A stretch of 64,000 bases of DNA, taken from positions 18,797,991 to 18,861,990 of the forward strand of contig CM043942.1 of NCBI GenBank assembly GCA_014529385.2. The letters run 5' to 3'. This DNA is from Adiantum capillus-veneris. Lineage: Eukaryota; Streptophyta; Polypodiopsida; Polypodiales; Pteridaceae. Positions 33,561 to 44,383 of the stretch are shown piece after piece. Positions within the stretch are counted from its first letter, which is position 1. Each line of letters begins with the position of its first letter. A program made the position numbers and the translations under genes. The notes beneath the pieces are model-generated. The model was given only the letters and a program-made list of their open reading frames with translations. It did no database searches and was not told where the DNA came from.

Positions 33561-34825
33561 TGACCAATCCTCTCTCATTAGACCCAAAAACAATTCCAAA
33601 AGGGCTGTGTAAGGAATTGGTTAACTTGCTAATTAGCAAAGCCGTTAACGGTTCAAATGACTCCAAATTTGTATGTTTCTGGTTATTTAAAGCTACGCTA
33701 ATTAAAATTGTATCTAGGTACATATCTCTAAATATTAAAAAAGGTATCATTTTCAAACCATTCCTTTGTGGCTCATCTCAAAGCATCAAGGAAAAGCAAC
33801 AAAAGGAGATGGAAGAATTAGGGGATCTCCTCACCAAGTTATCAGATGCATGTAAAAGCAAGGATCAATAGTTGGCTGAAGTAATAAATGAACTTATGAG
33901 CACTACTTAGTTAGTACAAAAACTCCAAATAAAGTTGAATGTAGAAAATGCCTCTTTGCAATACTCAAAACATAGAATCAATGACCAAGCAGCATTTCTA
34001 AAGTAAATCAAGGAAAACCCAGTAGTAGCTTCACTCAAGGGGACTGATGAAGTTTACAAGACTTTGGAAAAGAGAAACAAAGACTTGGAACTTGAGTTGA
34101 AGCTGGAACAAGCACAAAGAAGGGACCCCGCCCTAATGTGTATACAAAGAGAAGAGCATTTTCTTAAAGAGATAGAGGATTTAAAGAGAGCCAATCAGTT
34201 TGCTGAGAGAAGGGATGTGGAAGCTCAAGAGGAGGTAGGTATATCTGATCAACGAAATCTAGAGATACCATCAATCTCCTTTGCAAAAATGGAAACACAA
34301 CCAATAGAAGAGCAGATAGGAGGTTTTGAATTCCAAGTATCAATCATCGATGAAGAACAACTGCCAATGGTCCAACTCTCTAAAGCTGAAGAAGATGCAC
34401 TTAAAGAGCATATTGTTCATGAAGTGGATTTTGAATGGAAAGCGATATGGATTGGGAGTTGAGGGTTCTCCACTCTGTCAATGTAGCACAACTCACTCCC
34501 AATCAAATCAATCCTGAGTGGCATCAATAGTCGCTGCCTTGATAAAGGTGGAGCTATTGCAAGTAAAAGAAAGACTTTTACAAGGATATGCAAGAAGAGG
34601 GATCGGATGCTCTCCACCCCAAATGGAGGAAAAATTGGCTCAACAAAAACTCAAGGTATCTCATCTTGTTTACAAGGGCACCGGAATCAATCCAGAAAGA
34701 CCCAACATTCTGTCATGTACCAAGGGTAAGGACATGGCAAGCACATGAATCATTAAAGAAGAAAAGGACGACTTGGCTCAACTACCCAAAACTGCCAGCT
34801 CCAGAGCAACGACCGAAAACTAGAA
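33561..34825 (+). pseudogene. Second decayed coiled-coil gene, divergent to the minus-strand one
   Basis: Plus-strand blocks are 'KEKQQKEMEELGDLLTKLSD' (about 33790-33850), 'EKRNKDLELELKLEQAQRR' and 'FLKEIEDLKRANQFAERRD' (34064-34240). An acidic stretch runs to 34462, then basic segments such as 'HPKWRKNWLNKNS' to about 34820. There are stops at about 33869, 33908, 34004 and 34460. Heptad periodicity indicates a coiled coil. The text is cut at 34825 by the C4 LTR. I do not recognise the family. It could equally be the accessory frame of an old element. Confidence 0.4.
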
Positions 34826-35521
34826 TGTTAAGTATGGAGCCTGATTTACCCCTTGTAATTTTTAATGGTAAAAACGCACATTTGTAAGGCCCCATTTATA
34901 GAAGCCATCGTGCGTGAAGAAAAATCACTCGTCAAAAATAAAAATCACTCGCCGAAAACCAAAATTTTCACGGCCTCGCCGAAATATTATGGCCGGACGG
35001 CAGTCGAAAAGTGGTAAGAAAATGACCGGTCGGTTGGCTAGTTGGTCGCTGGCCGGTAGTCAATGGCCAGTGGCTGAATTCAAAAGCAGACTTGTCTTCT
35101 CGAGGGCGGCCACACATGGGCGGATTGGAGGGTCCGATTTGGACTTTGTCTACACAAGGGCGGCTACACATGGCTACCTCTCATGAGAGAGGGCATCCTT
35201 TTTGGCCTATAAAAGGAGGCCATTTCTACACACATTTTGGAGTGTGAAGTTGATGCAACAAGGTGGGTGTGAGGTGGTGAGATTGAAGTAAGGTGGGAGA
35301 TCCAAAAGGGTATAATCCCTTTGTAACCTACTTCTTGTTTTGAAGTACTAAAGCCATTGAGTGGCTTCTTTACCGTGGACGTAGCCCACATTGGGTGAAC
35401 CACATATATCGTGTGTACTCTCTCTCTCTCTCTACTCTATAATCTCTTGTGTGTGAACATTATCTCTCTCCATTAAGTAATTTACTCAATTATATACCTA
35501 GCTACGTCCCATTTCCTAACA
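34826..35521 (+). repeat. C4 5' LTR
   Basis: It is 696 bp, TGTTAAG...TTTCCTAACA, with short inverted ends TGTTA/TAACA. A TATA-like box (cctataaaagg) lies near 35200-35210. The C/G-rich part at 34970-35100 repeats the word 'ggccggt' or close variants. A CT run lies at about 35418-35434. Confidence 0.88.
35200..35212 (+). promoter_or_regulatory. TATA-like box in C4 LTR
   Basis: The sequence tttggcctataaaagg is kept in the related solo LTR (reverse strand near 58150-58165). The position, about two-fifths into the LTR, suits the U3 promoter of a retrotransposon. Confidence 0.6.
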
Positions 35522-35523
35522 AC

Positions 35524-35535
35524 TGGTATCAGAGC
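35524..35535 (+). other. C4 primer-binding site (tggtatcagagc)
   Basis: It lies two bases after the LTR and is complementary to initiator methionine tRNA. Confidence 0.92.
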
Positions 35536-35592
35536 AAGGTTTGCTCATAGCTAAATTCTCAAGGAAAGGATTCCTTGAGTTGAGTGGGAGTT

Positions 35593-36289
35593 ATGGAGGA
35601 GGAAGGGAAGCTCAAGATCGAGAAGTTCAATGGAAAAAACTACCAACATTGGAAGATGCAGATTGAAGACTATCTCTACCAGAAGGACCTATATTTGCCA
35701 CTAGGCGGTCTTGCAAAGAATCCCGCAACGATGGCAGATGAAGCATGGATTGTCCTTCATTGAAAGGCATTGGGAACAATCCGGTTAATCTTGGCGTCAA
35801 CGGTGGCCTTCAATGTTTCGGAGATGAAGAACATGGAGGACTTGATGAAGTCACTTGACGACTTCTACGAGAAACCATCGGCATCCAATAAGGTATTTCT
35901 TATGAAGCGCTTGTTCAATCTAAAGATGGTAGAAAATGGTTCAGTTGTAGAGCACCTAAATGACTTTAACACAAACATAAGTCAACTTCTATTGGTGAAA
36001 ATCAATTTCAATGACAAAGTGCGAGCTCTTCTTATACTATCGTCTCTATCGAATAGTTGGGACAGCCTTGTGATGGCTGTAAGTAACTCTATATCTGGCA
36101 CAAATACTCTTAAGTTTGATGATGTTGTAGGTATTTTCCTAAGAAAGGAAATGCGAAGGAGAAGCACAGGAGAATCATCAAGTGCTGCATTGTCAGTGGA
36201 AACAAGAGGAAGGCCTAAGGAGAGGTTCAAAAACCAAAAGGGTCGTGATCGCTCAAGGCGGAGCAAGTCACTCACAATGTCAGTTCTTG

Positions 36290-36294
<5 letters not shown>
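35593..36294 (+). pseudogene. C4 gag, truncated
   Basis: ATG 35593 opens a copia gag: 'KLKIEKFNGKNYQHWKMQI' at the start, then an in-frame TGA at 35761-35763, then 'DFYEKPSASNKVFLMKRLF' and 'VEHLNDFNTNISQLL'. The basic segment 'RGRPKERFKNQKGRDRSR' is the usual run-up to the CCHC knuckle. The frame closes at TGA 36292, formed by the start of the (GA)n run, exactly where the first Cys block would follow. Confidence 0.88.

Positions 36295-36382
<88 letters not shown>
36293..36382. repeat. (GA)n microsatellite at the C4/G6 junction
   Basis: About 45 pure GA units sit between the truncated C4 gag and G6-type sequence. The long Arg-Glu and Leu-Ser frames here are repeat artefacts. Confidence 0.95.
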
Positions 36383-36384
<2 letters not shown>

Positions 36385-36599
36385 ACGACTCATCTATAAT
36401 CATTACATAGAACTATACTGTTACAAACCAAAAAAAAACATTTACATAAAAGGATTCCCCAAAAAAAGATAAAAGTGAATTTCCCAATAAAGTGGTTAAA
36501 AAAGACTTCCCCAAAAAAGGCTAATTTTCTACCAAAAAAAGTAATGTCCTTGCAATGCATATTGTACCACCAAACCATGCTTTCAGCCACGCACATGTT
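36383..36599. other. A-rich segment left of the G6 gag
   Basis: No gene is seen. Several 'ccccaaaaaa' and 'ttcccca' words repeat at short distance (36455-36515). Confidence 0.4.
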
Positions 36600-36954
36600 T
36601 CAATTTTTAAGCAAGTCTTCCCACACTCAGTATGAGGTATTTGGCTTGACACTGGAAGGAGAAACATTAACTTGGTCCTGTGAGAGTTTTTGGAGGAATT
36701 CTCTAAAAGGGGAATCAAGAAAAATAGAGTTTTCTAGATCTATGTCTTAAGGAAAAAAGAGAATGCGAAGGTGACGAAAACTTCACTTTGCTTCAAGCAA
36801 TATATTGAGAGATGTCGTGTACAAGAGTTTCCTCAAGATGAGTGACTATCAATTCTCTTTAAAGATGGATTGAGAAAAAAAACTCTCAAGAATGATCTAA
36901 ACTTGAAGGCATGCACCACATTCAAATAGGGCACGAGAGAAGCATTGTATCTAG
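36600..36954 (+). pseudogene. G6 gag, N-terminal part
   Basis: Reading frames give 'HTQYEVFGLTLEGETLTW' (36628-36680), corresponding to the gag core of G7 near 53820. They then give 'LSILFKDGLRKKTLKNDLN' (36855-36905) and 'ACTTFK' with 'EALYL' up to the K insertion. Stops at about 36748, 36845 and 36928. Confidence 0.65.
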
Positions 36955-38722
36955 TGAGAGGTGGAAGTGCAAAACAGATAGGGTAGCCTCTACACCAAGA
37001 CTATGCACGATGGCCTCATCATGGGAGGTACACAATAGGGGCACCACCTAGCAAGATATGTGGCTACGATGCATACATATACACAATCAAAAATTCCATG
37101 GAAAAAAAATTCAAGATCCACGCCCAAGTGTGGGATGGGGTGGTTTGAAAACAAGATGAGAGGAATAGTGAGTGAGTGAAAATGGGCTTGCTACTTGTGC
37201 ATGTAGTAAGGAAGATAATGAGGTAAGGCAAACATGCAAGTATGCTCACTTCTCATACTAGAGGTGGAAAATCCGCACACCTTAAGATGCAAGTAGCAAG
37301 ATGATAGGAATATGAGAGGGAGAGAGAGAGTGTGTGTATATGGTGGTGAATCCGCACACCTCAACATAAGCAAAATGGAAAGAAACAAGCATAAACCATA
37401 CTCATAATGAATTATATCCCAAATGACCCAAGGTATGGCACCAAGATGGAGTGTGTTGATTTCTTGCAAAAGATGAATACAATAGATAGCATAGGGCAGG
37501 AAAATGAGAAGGGGACAAGACCATAAAATGCATAATGGAGGGATGGGAGTTGATGGCGAGGAGTATTATGAGTGTAACCGTCATTCTTCTTCTTGAAATC
37601 GTGCCTTCAATCCTCCATTACAAGTGTGTGGAGATATGGTGCTCATTTTGTGCATATTGATGGTGATGGTGTTGTGATTATGTGATTAGGGTTTATGCTA
37701 CTAGCATGTAGCACAAGGGTGCGTATGTGTAGGTGCATGGGTATGTGGGTATGGGATAGTGTGCATATGGGCTAGTGTGTGTGTGTGTAGTGTCAAAGCT
37801 TGATTGTGTCTCCATTTATAAAAGAGAAGGCCTCCTTTTATAGGCCAAGAGAGTGATTAGTGAAGAGATTATGAGCAAAATGAGTTTTTACAAAGTAGCC
37901 TCAGATAAAGGCATTCCCCCAATGAGAGAGCTCTATGTGCCCTGCTTATTGACCAATTTTCTCCTAATCGCCTTCATCATGGTGAGCTTTGTCTCCATGC
38001 TACCTTCCATAGCTTGAGTCGAAGAGCTTCCTTATAATATTTGAGAGAATCTTAATAAAATAAGAGAAAATACAACAATAAGAGAGAGGAACCTATAAGG
38101 AAGTGTGTGTGTGGAGTTGGATAATCATGACTTCTTTCCATGTGAACAGATATAGGCTTCACCATTTCGGCCATATTTCCCACACCGTAGCTTCAAAAAT
38201 TATAAAACAAATAGGAGCAAAAAGATCAGCTCAACGCCTACAACTTTGCTATTGAGAATTTTTTCCAATTTGGAATGGAAAAAATAGAGAAAAATCCCAT
38301 AAAAATATTTGTCCGTTTTTTCCCTTCCAAACTTCTTCCAGGTGGTTCCCTCTTGATTCCATGTGCAAGCCTTGTGTCCACAAGTGAATTATCCTTGAAT
38401 TTGATAATATTTTGTTGACTCCAACTCAATAATGCATAATATTCTCCTCCCTTTCACTATCGACTCTTATTCTTCATCTGTAGTGACCGTCAGGTAGAAT
38501 TAGCATCCAGTGAATTTTTTTGTTTTCATAGGGTTTGTTTCTACCTCTCCTTATTTCCGAGATCCAAATGTGTCAAAACCATAGCTATGTTAAAAAAAAA
38601 AACATGGATTTTTTGTGATTTCCATGCGTCAGGTCCTTCCTCCTCTTAGGGTTCTTGAAGCCTTGCCACCAAGTGCATACCAACAAGAGAGAAGTGGAGC
38701 AAAATTTGAAAAGCGGCCCTCA
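36955..38722 (-). repeat. K 3' LTR (left copy)
   Basis: In plus-strand reading it begins TGAGAGGTGGAAG and ends GGCCCTCA, so the element-sense LTR starts TGAGGGCC and ends CCTCTCA. It matches the right copy along its length with scattered substitutions and small indels. A GT-rich run (about 37765-37790) is shorter than in the right copy. Confidence 0.85.
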
Positions 38723-39951
38723 TTAGCCCTCCCTCTAAAACTAAAGGAATTCATGCCTCTAGTTCCATACTTGAGTTAGACTGTAGCAAATGAGTCGATA
38801 TCTAGTTGCCTTTTGAACTAGCCATTGCCTGTGGCCATTAGTGAGATCTCTAGGACATTCACCTGTTTTCAAGAAAAACAATAGGCCTTGACAAGGCTTC
38901 CCATCTAGAGCATCAACGATCAACAAATCAAACTGCCTTTGAGTAAATGGAAAGCCTATGGCTTCCAAAATTTTGTGCCTATATCCTCCACGATCCTAGA
39001 TAAAGAATATGATAGTCACGTGCAATGTCCTAACAGTAAGACTTCTTGCTTCATGCCAAAATGGATAGGATTTGTAACACCATAAGTGAAAGGTATAACT
39101 GAGTATTTTAGCTCCTTTCAAGACAATACTTAGAATCATGATCCCAAGATTGTACCAAGAGTCCTCCATCTATGGCCTCCTTGTTGATGTGGCAAGTTCC
39201 AATTGTCTTCAAAACCTAGCTTACCACTATTATTGAAGCAAGTAAAAGAGTCAGTATCCTCTTGGGTGCTGTCAAAAAGGTCCATTGCCTTACCTGACAT
39301 TGGTAATAAGCCATCAACATTGCAGCTCAAAGACAAGCTTGATACATGCTATACCAAAGTGCATAGCAAATACAAAAGATAGGCTGCAATCCACTGGTTG
39401 AAAAACACTTCATCTCGACTATATGATTGCAAGACCATACTGCCATCTTTCTGACATTGGGATCCATTTTCTGTGACTCTTATGACCACCCCTTGTTCTA
39501 AGGTTTCTTTAAAGGTTCTCTTAGATGCATATAACACAGTATGATCAAACACAATCTGTACATCTAGGATGCGTAACCTAGATCACCAATACTAAGTTTC
39601 CACTATATCCACTTGCTTAAGAATCTTCTTAGGATGGACTCCAAAATCCCACTCCTTGGTAACAACCATTTGATTTTGGTCTGCAATTGCTTCCTCTGAT
39701 TGGTGTAGTGCTAAAGACATCATGCTTTCTTCTTGCAGTGGTATATCTGGTGGATCCAGCTACATGATCAGTGAGAAGGAGACCCATGATTTCAAGAGAG
39801 TTGTCACTTATTCGTTGTTGTAGATTCTTCCTCCGATGTTGTAGTAGAATTGTTAAAGAGTGCACTAGTCTCTAGGTCCATCCCTTGTTGCTTATTTGGC
39901 CTTCGTGTTGTATAGAATGTCCTTTCACTTTGTACCTTGAATCTTGAGAAT
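38723..39951 (-). pseudogene. K internal 3' region, unrecognised coding remains
   Basis: Minus-strand frames at 39552-39349 ('FDHTVLYASKRTFKETLEQG'), 39336-39136 ('MSGKAMDLFDSTQEDTDSF') and 38968-38759 ('MEAIGFPFTQRQFDLLIVDA') follow each other with stops between, as if one decayed protein continued past the protease. I see no RT, integrase or RNase H blocks and recognise no family. It could be a non-pol cargo region or simply degenerate sequence. Confidence 0.35.
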
Positions 39952-41290
39952 TCATTTGTCTAAATATTTCTTTGCTCTCATGGCCATGATCCATGGTCTT
40001 CCTAAGATAGTTAGGCAGCCCTCCCCCTTAGGGATTCTCAAGCCCTGCATAGAAATATCACTCACAAGATCACAAGATTCGATAGACTCACCAATTGTGA
40101 AATTTGAAATGCCAGTCTTTTGTTGTTGCTTAGACTTCCTCTTGATTGACTCCCATTTGTTCTTCATCTTGTCTTCCATTTGTGAAGCTTCCTCATTTTT
40201 AGAGTAACTAACTCCCATGGTTTCTACCTCTTCTACCTTGGTCTTACCTTTTGCCACTCCTTTGATGGGTTCCCCCACTTTCATCTTGCTCTTACCTTCA
40301 AGATTGATGACACTCACCAGCTTGTTGCCAGCTAGTGGTGGTGGTAAAGGTGGAATGAGGGTATGTGGTGGTGGTTGTGGTTGCACAGGTTGCTGTAGGA
40401 TTTTCACAGGTGGTGCTTGTTGTGGGTGACATCGATGATGGTTTTGTCTTTCTCCTCTATTAAAAGTTTCCCTCCTTAATTGTGGACAATAATACATTCC
40501 ATGGCCATCTTCTCCACAATTGTAGCAGTGGTATTCTTGGTTTTGACTTTGATGTCCTCTCCCTTGCTCTTGATTGCGGTTGTGTGCATGTCCTTGCTGC
40601 ATCAAATTCACAGATAGAGTCTCCAGCTGAGTAGTGCTGTGGATCAACAGGTCTTGTTACTCTTCTGATGCATTTTGTGGTTGGGTTCTCTCAGAGGCTG
40701 TTGCAGTTACTGGGGTTAATTAGTTAGACTGAGCTTGATTCCTTTGACTCTTTGACTCTTTCTTACATGTGCAACTTTTTATCTTTAAGGCGTGCTACTT
40801 CCACTGTCAACTCATACGTTGCAAGGAATCTTCCCTTCACCTTCTCCTTAAGCGACGACCAGAGGCCAGCAATGAATTGGTCCTTCTTCAGGAAATTAGG
40901 CTCTCCTTCACCTTCCTCTAGTGAGGCAACTCATTGCTCCCACAAAACCACAAACGATTTTGTAAGTGGAATGCTCTAGCAGACCGCCTTGCTATAACTC
41001 TGTTAGCAGCTGCCATAACATTTTTGAGGTTGTGCCTCCACCAAACCTCTTCACAAATCCAGCACGTAGTAAGTCCTATGCATCCTTGGTGGCTTGGGGC
41101 AAGCATTGTACCAAGACTTGGCCTCTACTTTCATCAGTAGAGGAAATATTTATAGCCGCGAGAGGTGTCGTCATCCTTGTTGGAAACCACACAAGCAATG
41201 TCAAAGTTATCCAGAAAATTAGTGGCGTTGTCTTCTCCCTTCTTGCCACTGAATGTGGGAAAATAGACACTTTCCATGGTAGTTAATCAA
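39952..41290 (-). pseudogene. K gag-like protein with CCHC knuckle and protease-like tail
   Basis: In element sense, 'MESVYFPTFSGKKGEDNATNF' (41280 downward) and 'NFDIACVVSNKDDDTSRG' resemble the gag core, with frame changes. At 40647-39952 an open frame of 231 codons has a Gln/His-rich start, the knuckle CYNCGEDGHGMYYC near residue 40, a Pro/Gln-rich spacer, and a Lys/Glu-rich linker. It ends with 'GLRIPKGEGCLTILGRPWIMAM', which matches the end of gypsy proteases (ILGRPW). The catalytic D-S/T-G is not clearly present; 'ISNFTIGESIESCDLVSD' is in its place. Confidence 0.6.
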
Positions 41291-41305
41291 TGAGCAGACA
41301 ATGAC

Positions 41306-41690
41306 AATATATATATATATATATTTTTTTTTTGGAATGACTTAGTGATTCATAAAGGTTTATACATGGGTGGAAAACTTGATCATGAGCTAAAAAGAGA
41401 GCAAGGCTAGACTAAAATGAAGATGATTACATGAAATGAGCATTAGTAATAAAAAATGGGAAAGATAATGGGACGTGGGGATCTAAGGATTTCGTCAAGC
41501 ATCTCTGCTCCGAATAGGAAAAAAATCTTTTGCTGGTAGAATATCTTCCTATCAATGTGCACGTTTACATGCATGTGTTGCAAGAAACTAAAAGGAAAGA
41601 CTTCTGGTCTATTATTATTATCCGTGTTGGGTGTAGGGCAAGGCTTTAACCACTAGAGCTGCATACCTTAAGTGTTGACAAGGTGACACC
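41306..41690 (-). mobile_element. Possible tRNA-derived SINE in K
   Basis: Read on the minus strand, the segment begins near 41690-41667 with 'ggtatgcagctctagtggtt', which resembles a tRNA A box (TRGCNNAGYNGG). It ends with a run of ten A followed by (TA)n at 41333-41306. The words 'ttgtca' occur on both sides (about 41302 and 41683 in reverse sense), a possible short target duplication. No clear B box was found, and no second copy is in the window. Confidence 0.3.
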
Positions 41691-41994
41691 TTCACCACAT
41701 GCCTCTACCTCTTGTTGAAGTCCACATAATCCTCCATATTTGGTTCAAAACAGATTGGGTGAGAAGAGTCTACCTCAATCGGCTTTCCATTTTGCATGCG
41801 GAAGCGATGCTTGGGTGGTCGTACTTCACTTGAACTCTCTAGGCCTAGAGAGAGAGTAGGCCCGCTTGCTTCCACCAAATGCTTTAGTCTTTGTGGCTTG
41901 GACTTTGTGGTTGATGTAGTTGACAACTCTTCTCTGATCGTTGGAGAGAAAACACTTCGTACTACAAAAAATCTGACTGATGTGAGAGTGCTGA

Positions 41995-42241
41995 CTTGGG
42001 GGCGGCACTATGTAATCATGTTAATATATAACGTGAGTTCAAAACAAAGGGTTTTAAAATGCAAAATTTTTAGGCAATTCGACAATGATACATTAAAATT
42101 AGGGGGTTTTATATTCAATTTTAAAAAAAATTTATAAAATAAGGGGTCATTTTATTCATTCAAACATGTTAAAAGAGCAATTTTTTTAATACCCCATGAA
42201 CGCAAGTTATATAGGGGGGTACTAAAAAGTGAACCCCCAAG
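41995..42241. mobile_element. MITE-like foldback element (247 bp)
   Basis: The ends are inverted: CTTGGGGG at 41995 and CCCCCAAG at 42241. A second matching block lies inside each arm (tatataacgtgagttca against tatataacttgcgttca on the other strand). The flanks are GTGCTGA (41988-41994) and GTGTTGA (42242-42248), a 7-bp direct repeat with one mismatch. The interior is AT-rich with no coding capacity. This fits a non-autonomous DNA transposon; the superfamily is not clear (hAT normally gives 8 bp). Confidence 0.6.
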
Positions 42242-42587
42242 GTGTTGATGTGGTTCTCAAAAGTAAAACTCACCGTTCTTTCTTCACCTCCTCTGTCGGC
42301 ACTCATTGACAGAATGCCTTGGTTGACAACAGTGATGATGACATTTCATAGCCCTCCCTCTTAATTATCTTGATTTGTGATTAGCACGAGCAATGTGAGA
42401 TGGGAAGCTTACCTCTTGGATATCGACGATGCTACAACCTGGCAGTAGCACTTCGATGAAGGACTTGAGTGCTTCGACAGTCTCCTTCTTTAGTCCTCCA
42501 ATTTGAAAAATCTTGTAGTCACTCGTCCATGATTGATGGCATGCATCGCTACTCTTTGTTGATGACTGAAGGTCTTTGCAAAGCCCT

Positions 42588-42604
42588 CCTCAGTGGGGGC
42601 ACCA
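42588..42604 (-). other. K primer-binding-like site
   Basis: On the minus strand, two bases after the 5' LTR end (CCTCTCA), the sequence is TGGTGCCCCCACTGAGG. Its complement ends in CACCA, as a tRNA 3' end would. The tRNA species is not assigned. It differs from the initiator-methionine type used by the copia elements and G1. Confidence 0.55.
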
Positions 42605-42606
42605 AA

Positions 42607-44379
42607 TGAGAGGCGGAAGTGCAAAAGAGACCGGGTGGCCTCTACACAAAAAATATGCACGATGGCCTCATCATGCGGGGTACACAATAGGGGAACCACC
42701 TAGCAAGATATGCGGCTAGGACGCATACATATACACAATCAAACATTCCATGGAAAACAATTTCAAGATCCACGCCCAAGTGTGGGATGGGCTGGTCGGA
42801 AAACAAGATGACAGGAATGGTGAGTGAGTGAAGAATGGGCTTGCTACTCATGCATGTAATAAGGAAGATAATGAGGTAAGGCAAACATGCAAGTATGCTC
42901 ACTTCTCATACCAGAGGTGGCGAATCTGCACACCTTAAGATGCAAGTAGCAAGATGATAGGAATATGGGAGGGAGAGAGAGAGAGTGTCTGTGTATGGTG
43001 GTGAATCTACACACCTCAACATAAGCAAAATGGAAAGAAACAATCATAAACCTACTCACAATGAATTATATCCCAAACGACCCAAGGTATGGCACCAAGA
43101 AGGAGTGCCTTGATTTCTTGCAAAAGATGAATACAATAGGTAGCATAGGGCAAGAAGATGAGAAGGGGACAAGACCATAGGATGCATAATGGAGGGATGG
43201 GAGTTGATTGCGAGGAATATCATGAGTGTAACCGTCATTCTTCCTCTTGAAATCGTGCCTTCAATCCTTCATTACAAGTGTGTGGAGATATGGTGCTCAT
43301 TTTGTGCATATTGATGGTGATGGTGTTGTGATTATGTGATTAGGGTTCATTCTACTAGCATGTAGCACAAGGGTGTGCATGTGTAGGTGTGTGGGTATGT
43401 GGGTATGGGATAGTGTGCATATGGGATAGTGTGTGTGTGTGTGTGTGTGTGTGTAGTGTCAAAGCTTGATTGTGTCTCCGTTTACAAAAGAGAAGGCCTC
43501 CTTTTATAGGCCAAGAGAGTGATTAGGGAAGAGATTATGAGAAAAAGGAGTTATTACAAAGTAGCCTCAGTTTGAGGGATTCACCCAATGAGAGCTCCGT
43601 GTGCCCTACTAATGGACCAATTTTCTCCTAATTGCCTTCATCATGGCGAGCTTTGTCTCCATGCCACCTTCCATAGCTTGAGTCGAAGAGCTTCTTTATA
43701 ATATTTGAGAGAATCTTGATAAAATAAGAGAAAATACAAAAATATTGCAGAGAAACCTATAAGGAAGTGTGTGCGCGGAGCTGGATAATCATGACTTTTT
43801 CCCATGTGGACAGATAGGCTCCACTATTTCGACCATATCTCCCACACCGTAACTTCAAAAATTATAAAACAAATAGGAGCAAAAAGATCAGCTCAATGCC
43901 TACAACTTCGTTGTTGAAAACGTTTTCCAATTTGAAAAGGAAAAAATAGAGAAAAATACCATAAATATATGTGTCCATCTTTTCCCTTCCAAAAGTCCTC
44001 AAGGTGATCCTCTCTTGACTCCATGTGCAAGCCTTGTGTCCACAAGTGAATTATGCTTGAATTTGATAACATTTTGTTGACTCCAACTCAATAATGCATA
44101 CTATTCTCCTCCCTTTCACTATTGACTCTTATTCGTCGTCTATAGTGATCGTTAGGTAGAAAGCATCCAGTGAATTTTTTTGTTTTCATAGGGTTTGTTC
44201 CTACCTCTCCTTATTTTGGAGGTCCAAATGTGTCAAAAACATAGCTATGTACAAAATAAATACATAGATTTTTTGTGATTTCCATGCGTCAGGTCCTTCC
44301 TCCTCTTAGGGTCCTTGAAGCCCTGCCACCAAGTGCATACCAAGAGAGAGGTGGAGCAAAATTTGAAAAGCAGCCTTTA
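42607..44379 (-). repeat. K 5' LTR (right copy)
   Basis: It is 1,773 bp, matching 36955-38722. It includes a longer GT run at about 43430-43454, and the matching 'ctccttttataggcc' (a TATA-like site on the minus strand, about 43498-43512). Confidence 0.85.
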
Positions 44380-44383
44380 CTAG

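Larger units (their letters stand above)
34826..36294 (+). mobile_element. C4: copia element, 5' end only
   Basis: It has an LTR (34826-35521), a primer-binding site and the first part of gag. The coding sequence stops at a (GA)n run, beyond which unrelated gypsy sequence begins. The LTR family is confirmed by an independent solo copy on the minus strand at 57784-58557. Protease, integrase, RT and the 3' LTR are absent from the window. Confidence 0.85.
36955..44379 (-). mobile_element. K: LTR element with gag-like protein but no recognisable RT (non-autonomous candidate)
   Basis: Long direct repeats at 36955-38722 (1,768 bp) and 42607-44379 (1,773 bp) flank 3.9 kb. A primer-binding-like site lies inside the right repeat on the minus strand, so the element runs right to left. 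The flanks are CTAG on both sides (36951-36954 and 44380-44383), a 4-bp target duplication that restores the G6 gag frame. The interior encodes a Retrotrans_gag-like protein, a CCHC knuckle and a protease-like tail, but I see no RT, RNase H or integrase. Size and content fit a non-autonomous gypsy derivative of the TR-GAG kind. The internal region also carries two smaller insertions. Confidence 0.8.

Noticed and set aside
35982-36472. Frames with long Ser-Leu or Arg-Glu runs
   Set aside because: They are produced by the (GA)n microsatellite at the C4 boundary; the real frame is the plus-strand copia gag that ends there.
37191-37584. Minus-strand hydrophobic frames repeated at 42844-43238
   Set aside because: The repetition is because both lie in the two K LTRs; the frames are not kept intact between copies.
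41796-42137. 113-codon plus-strand frame
   Set aside because: It is antisense to the K gag leader and runs into the MITE-like insertion, so it is a chance fusion.
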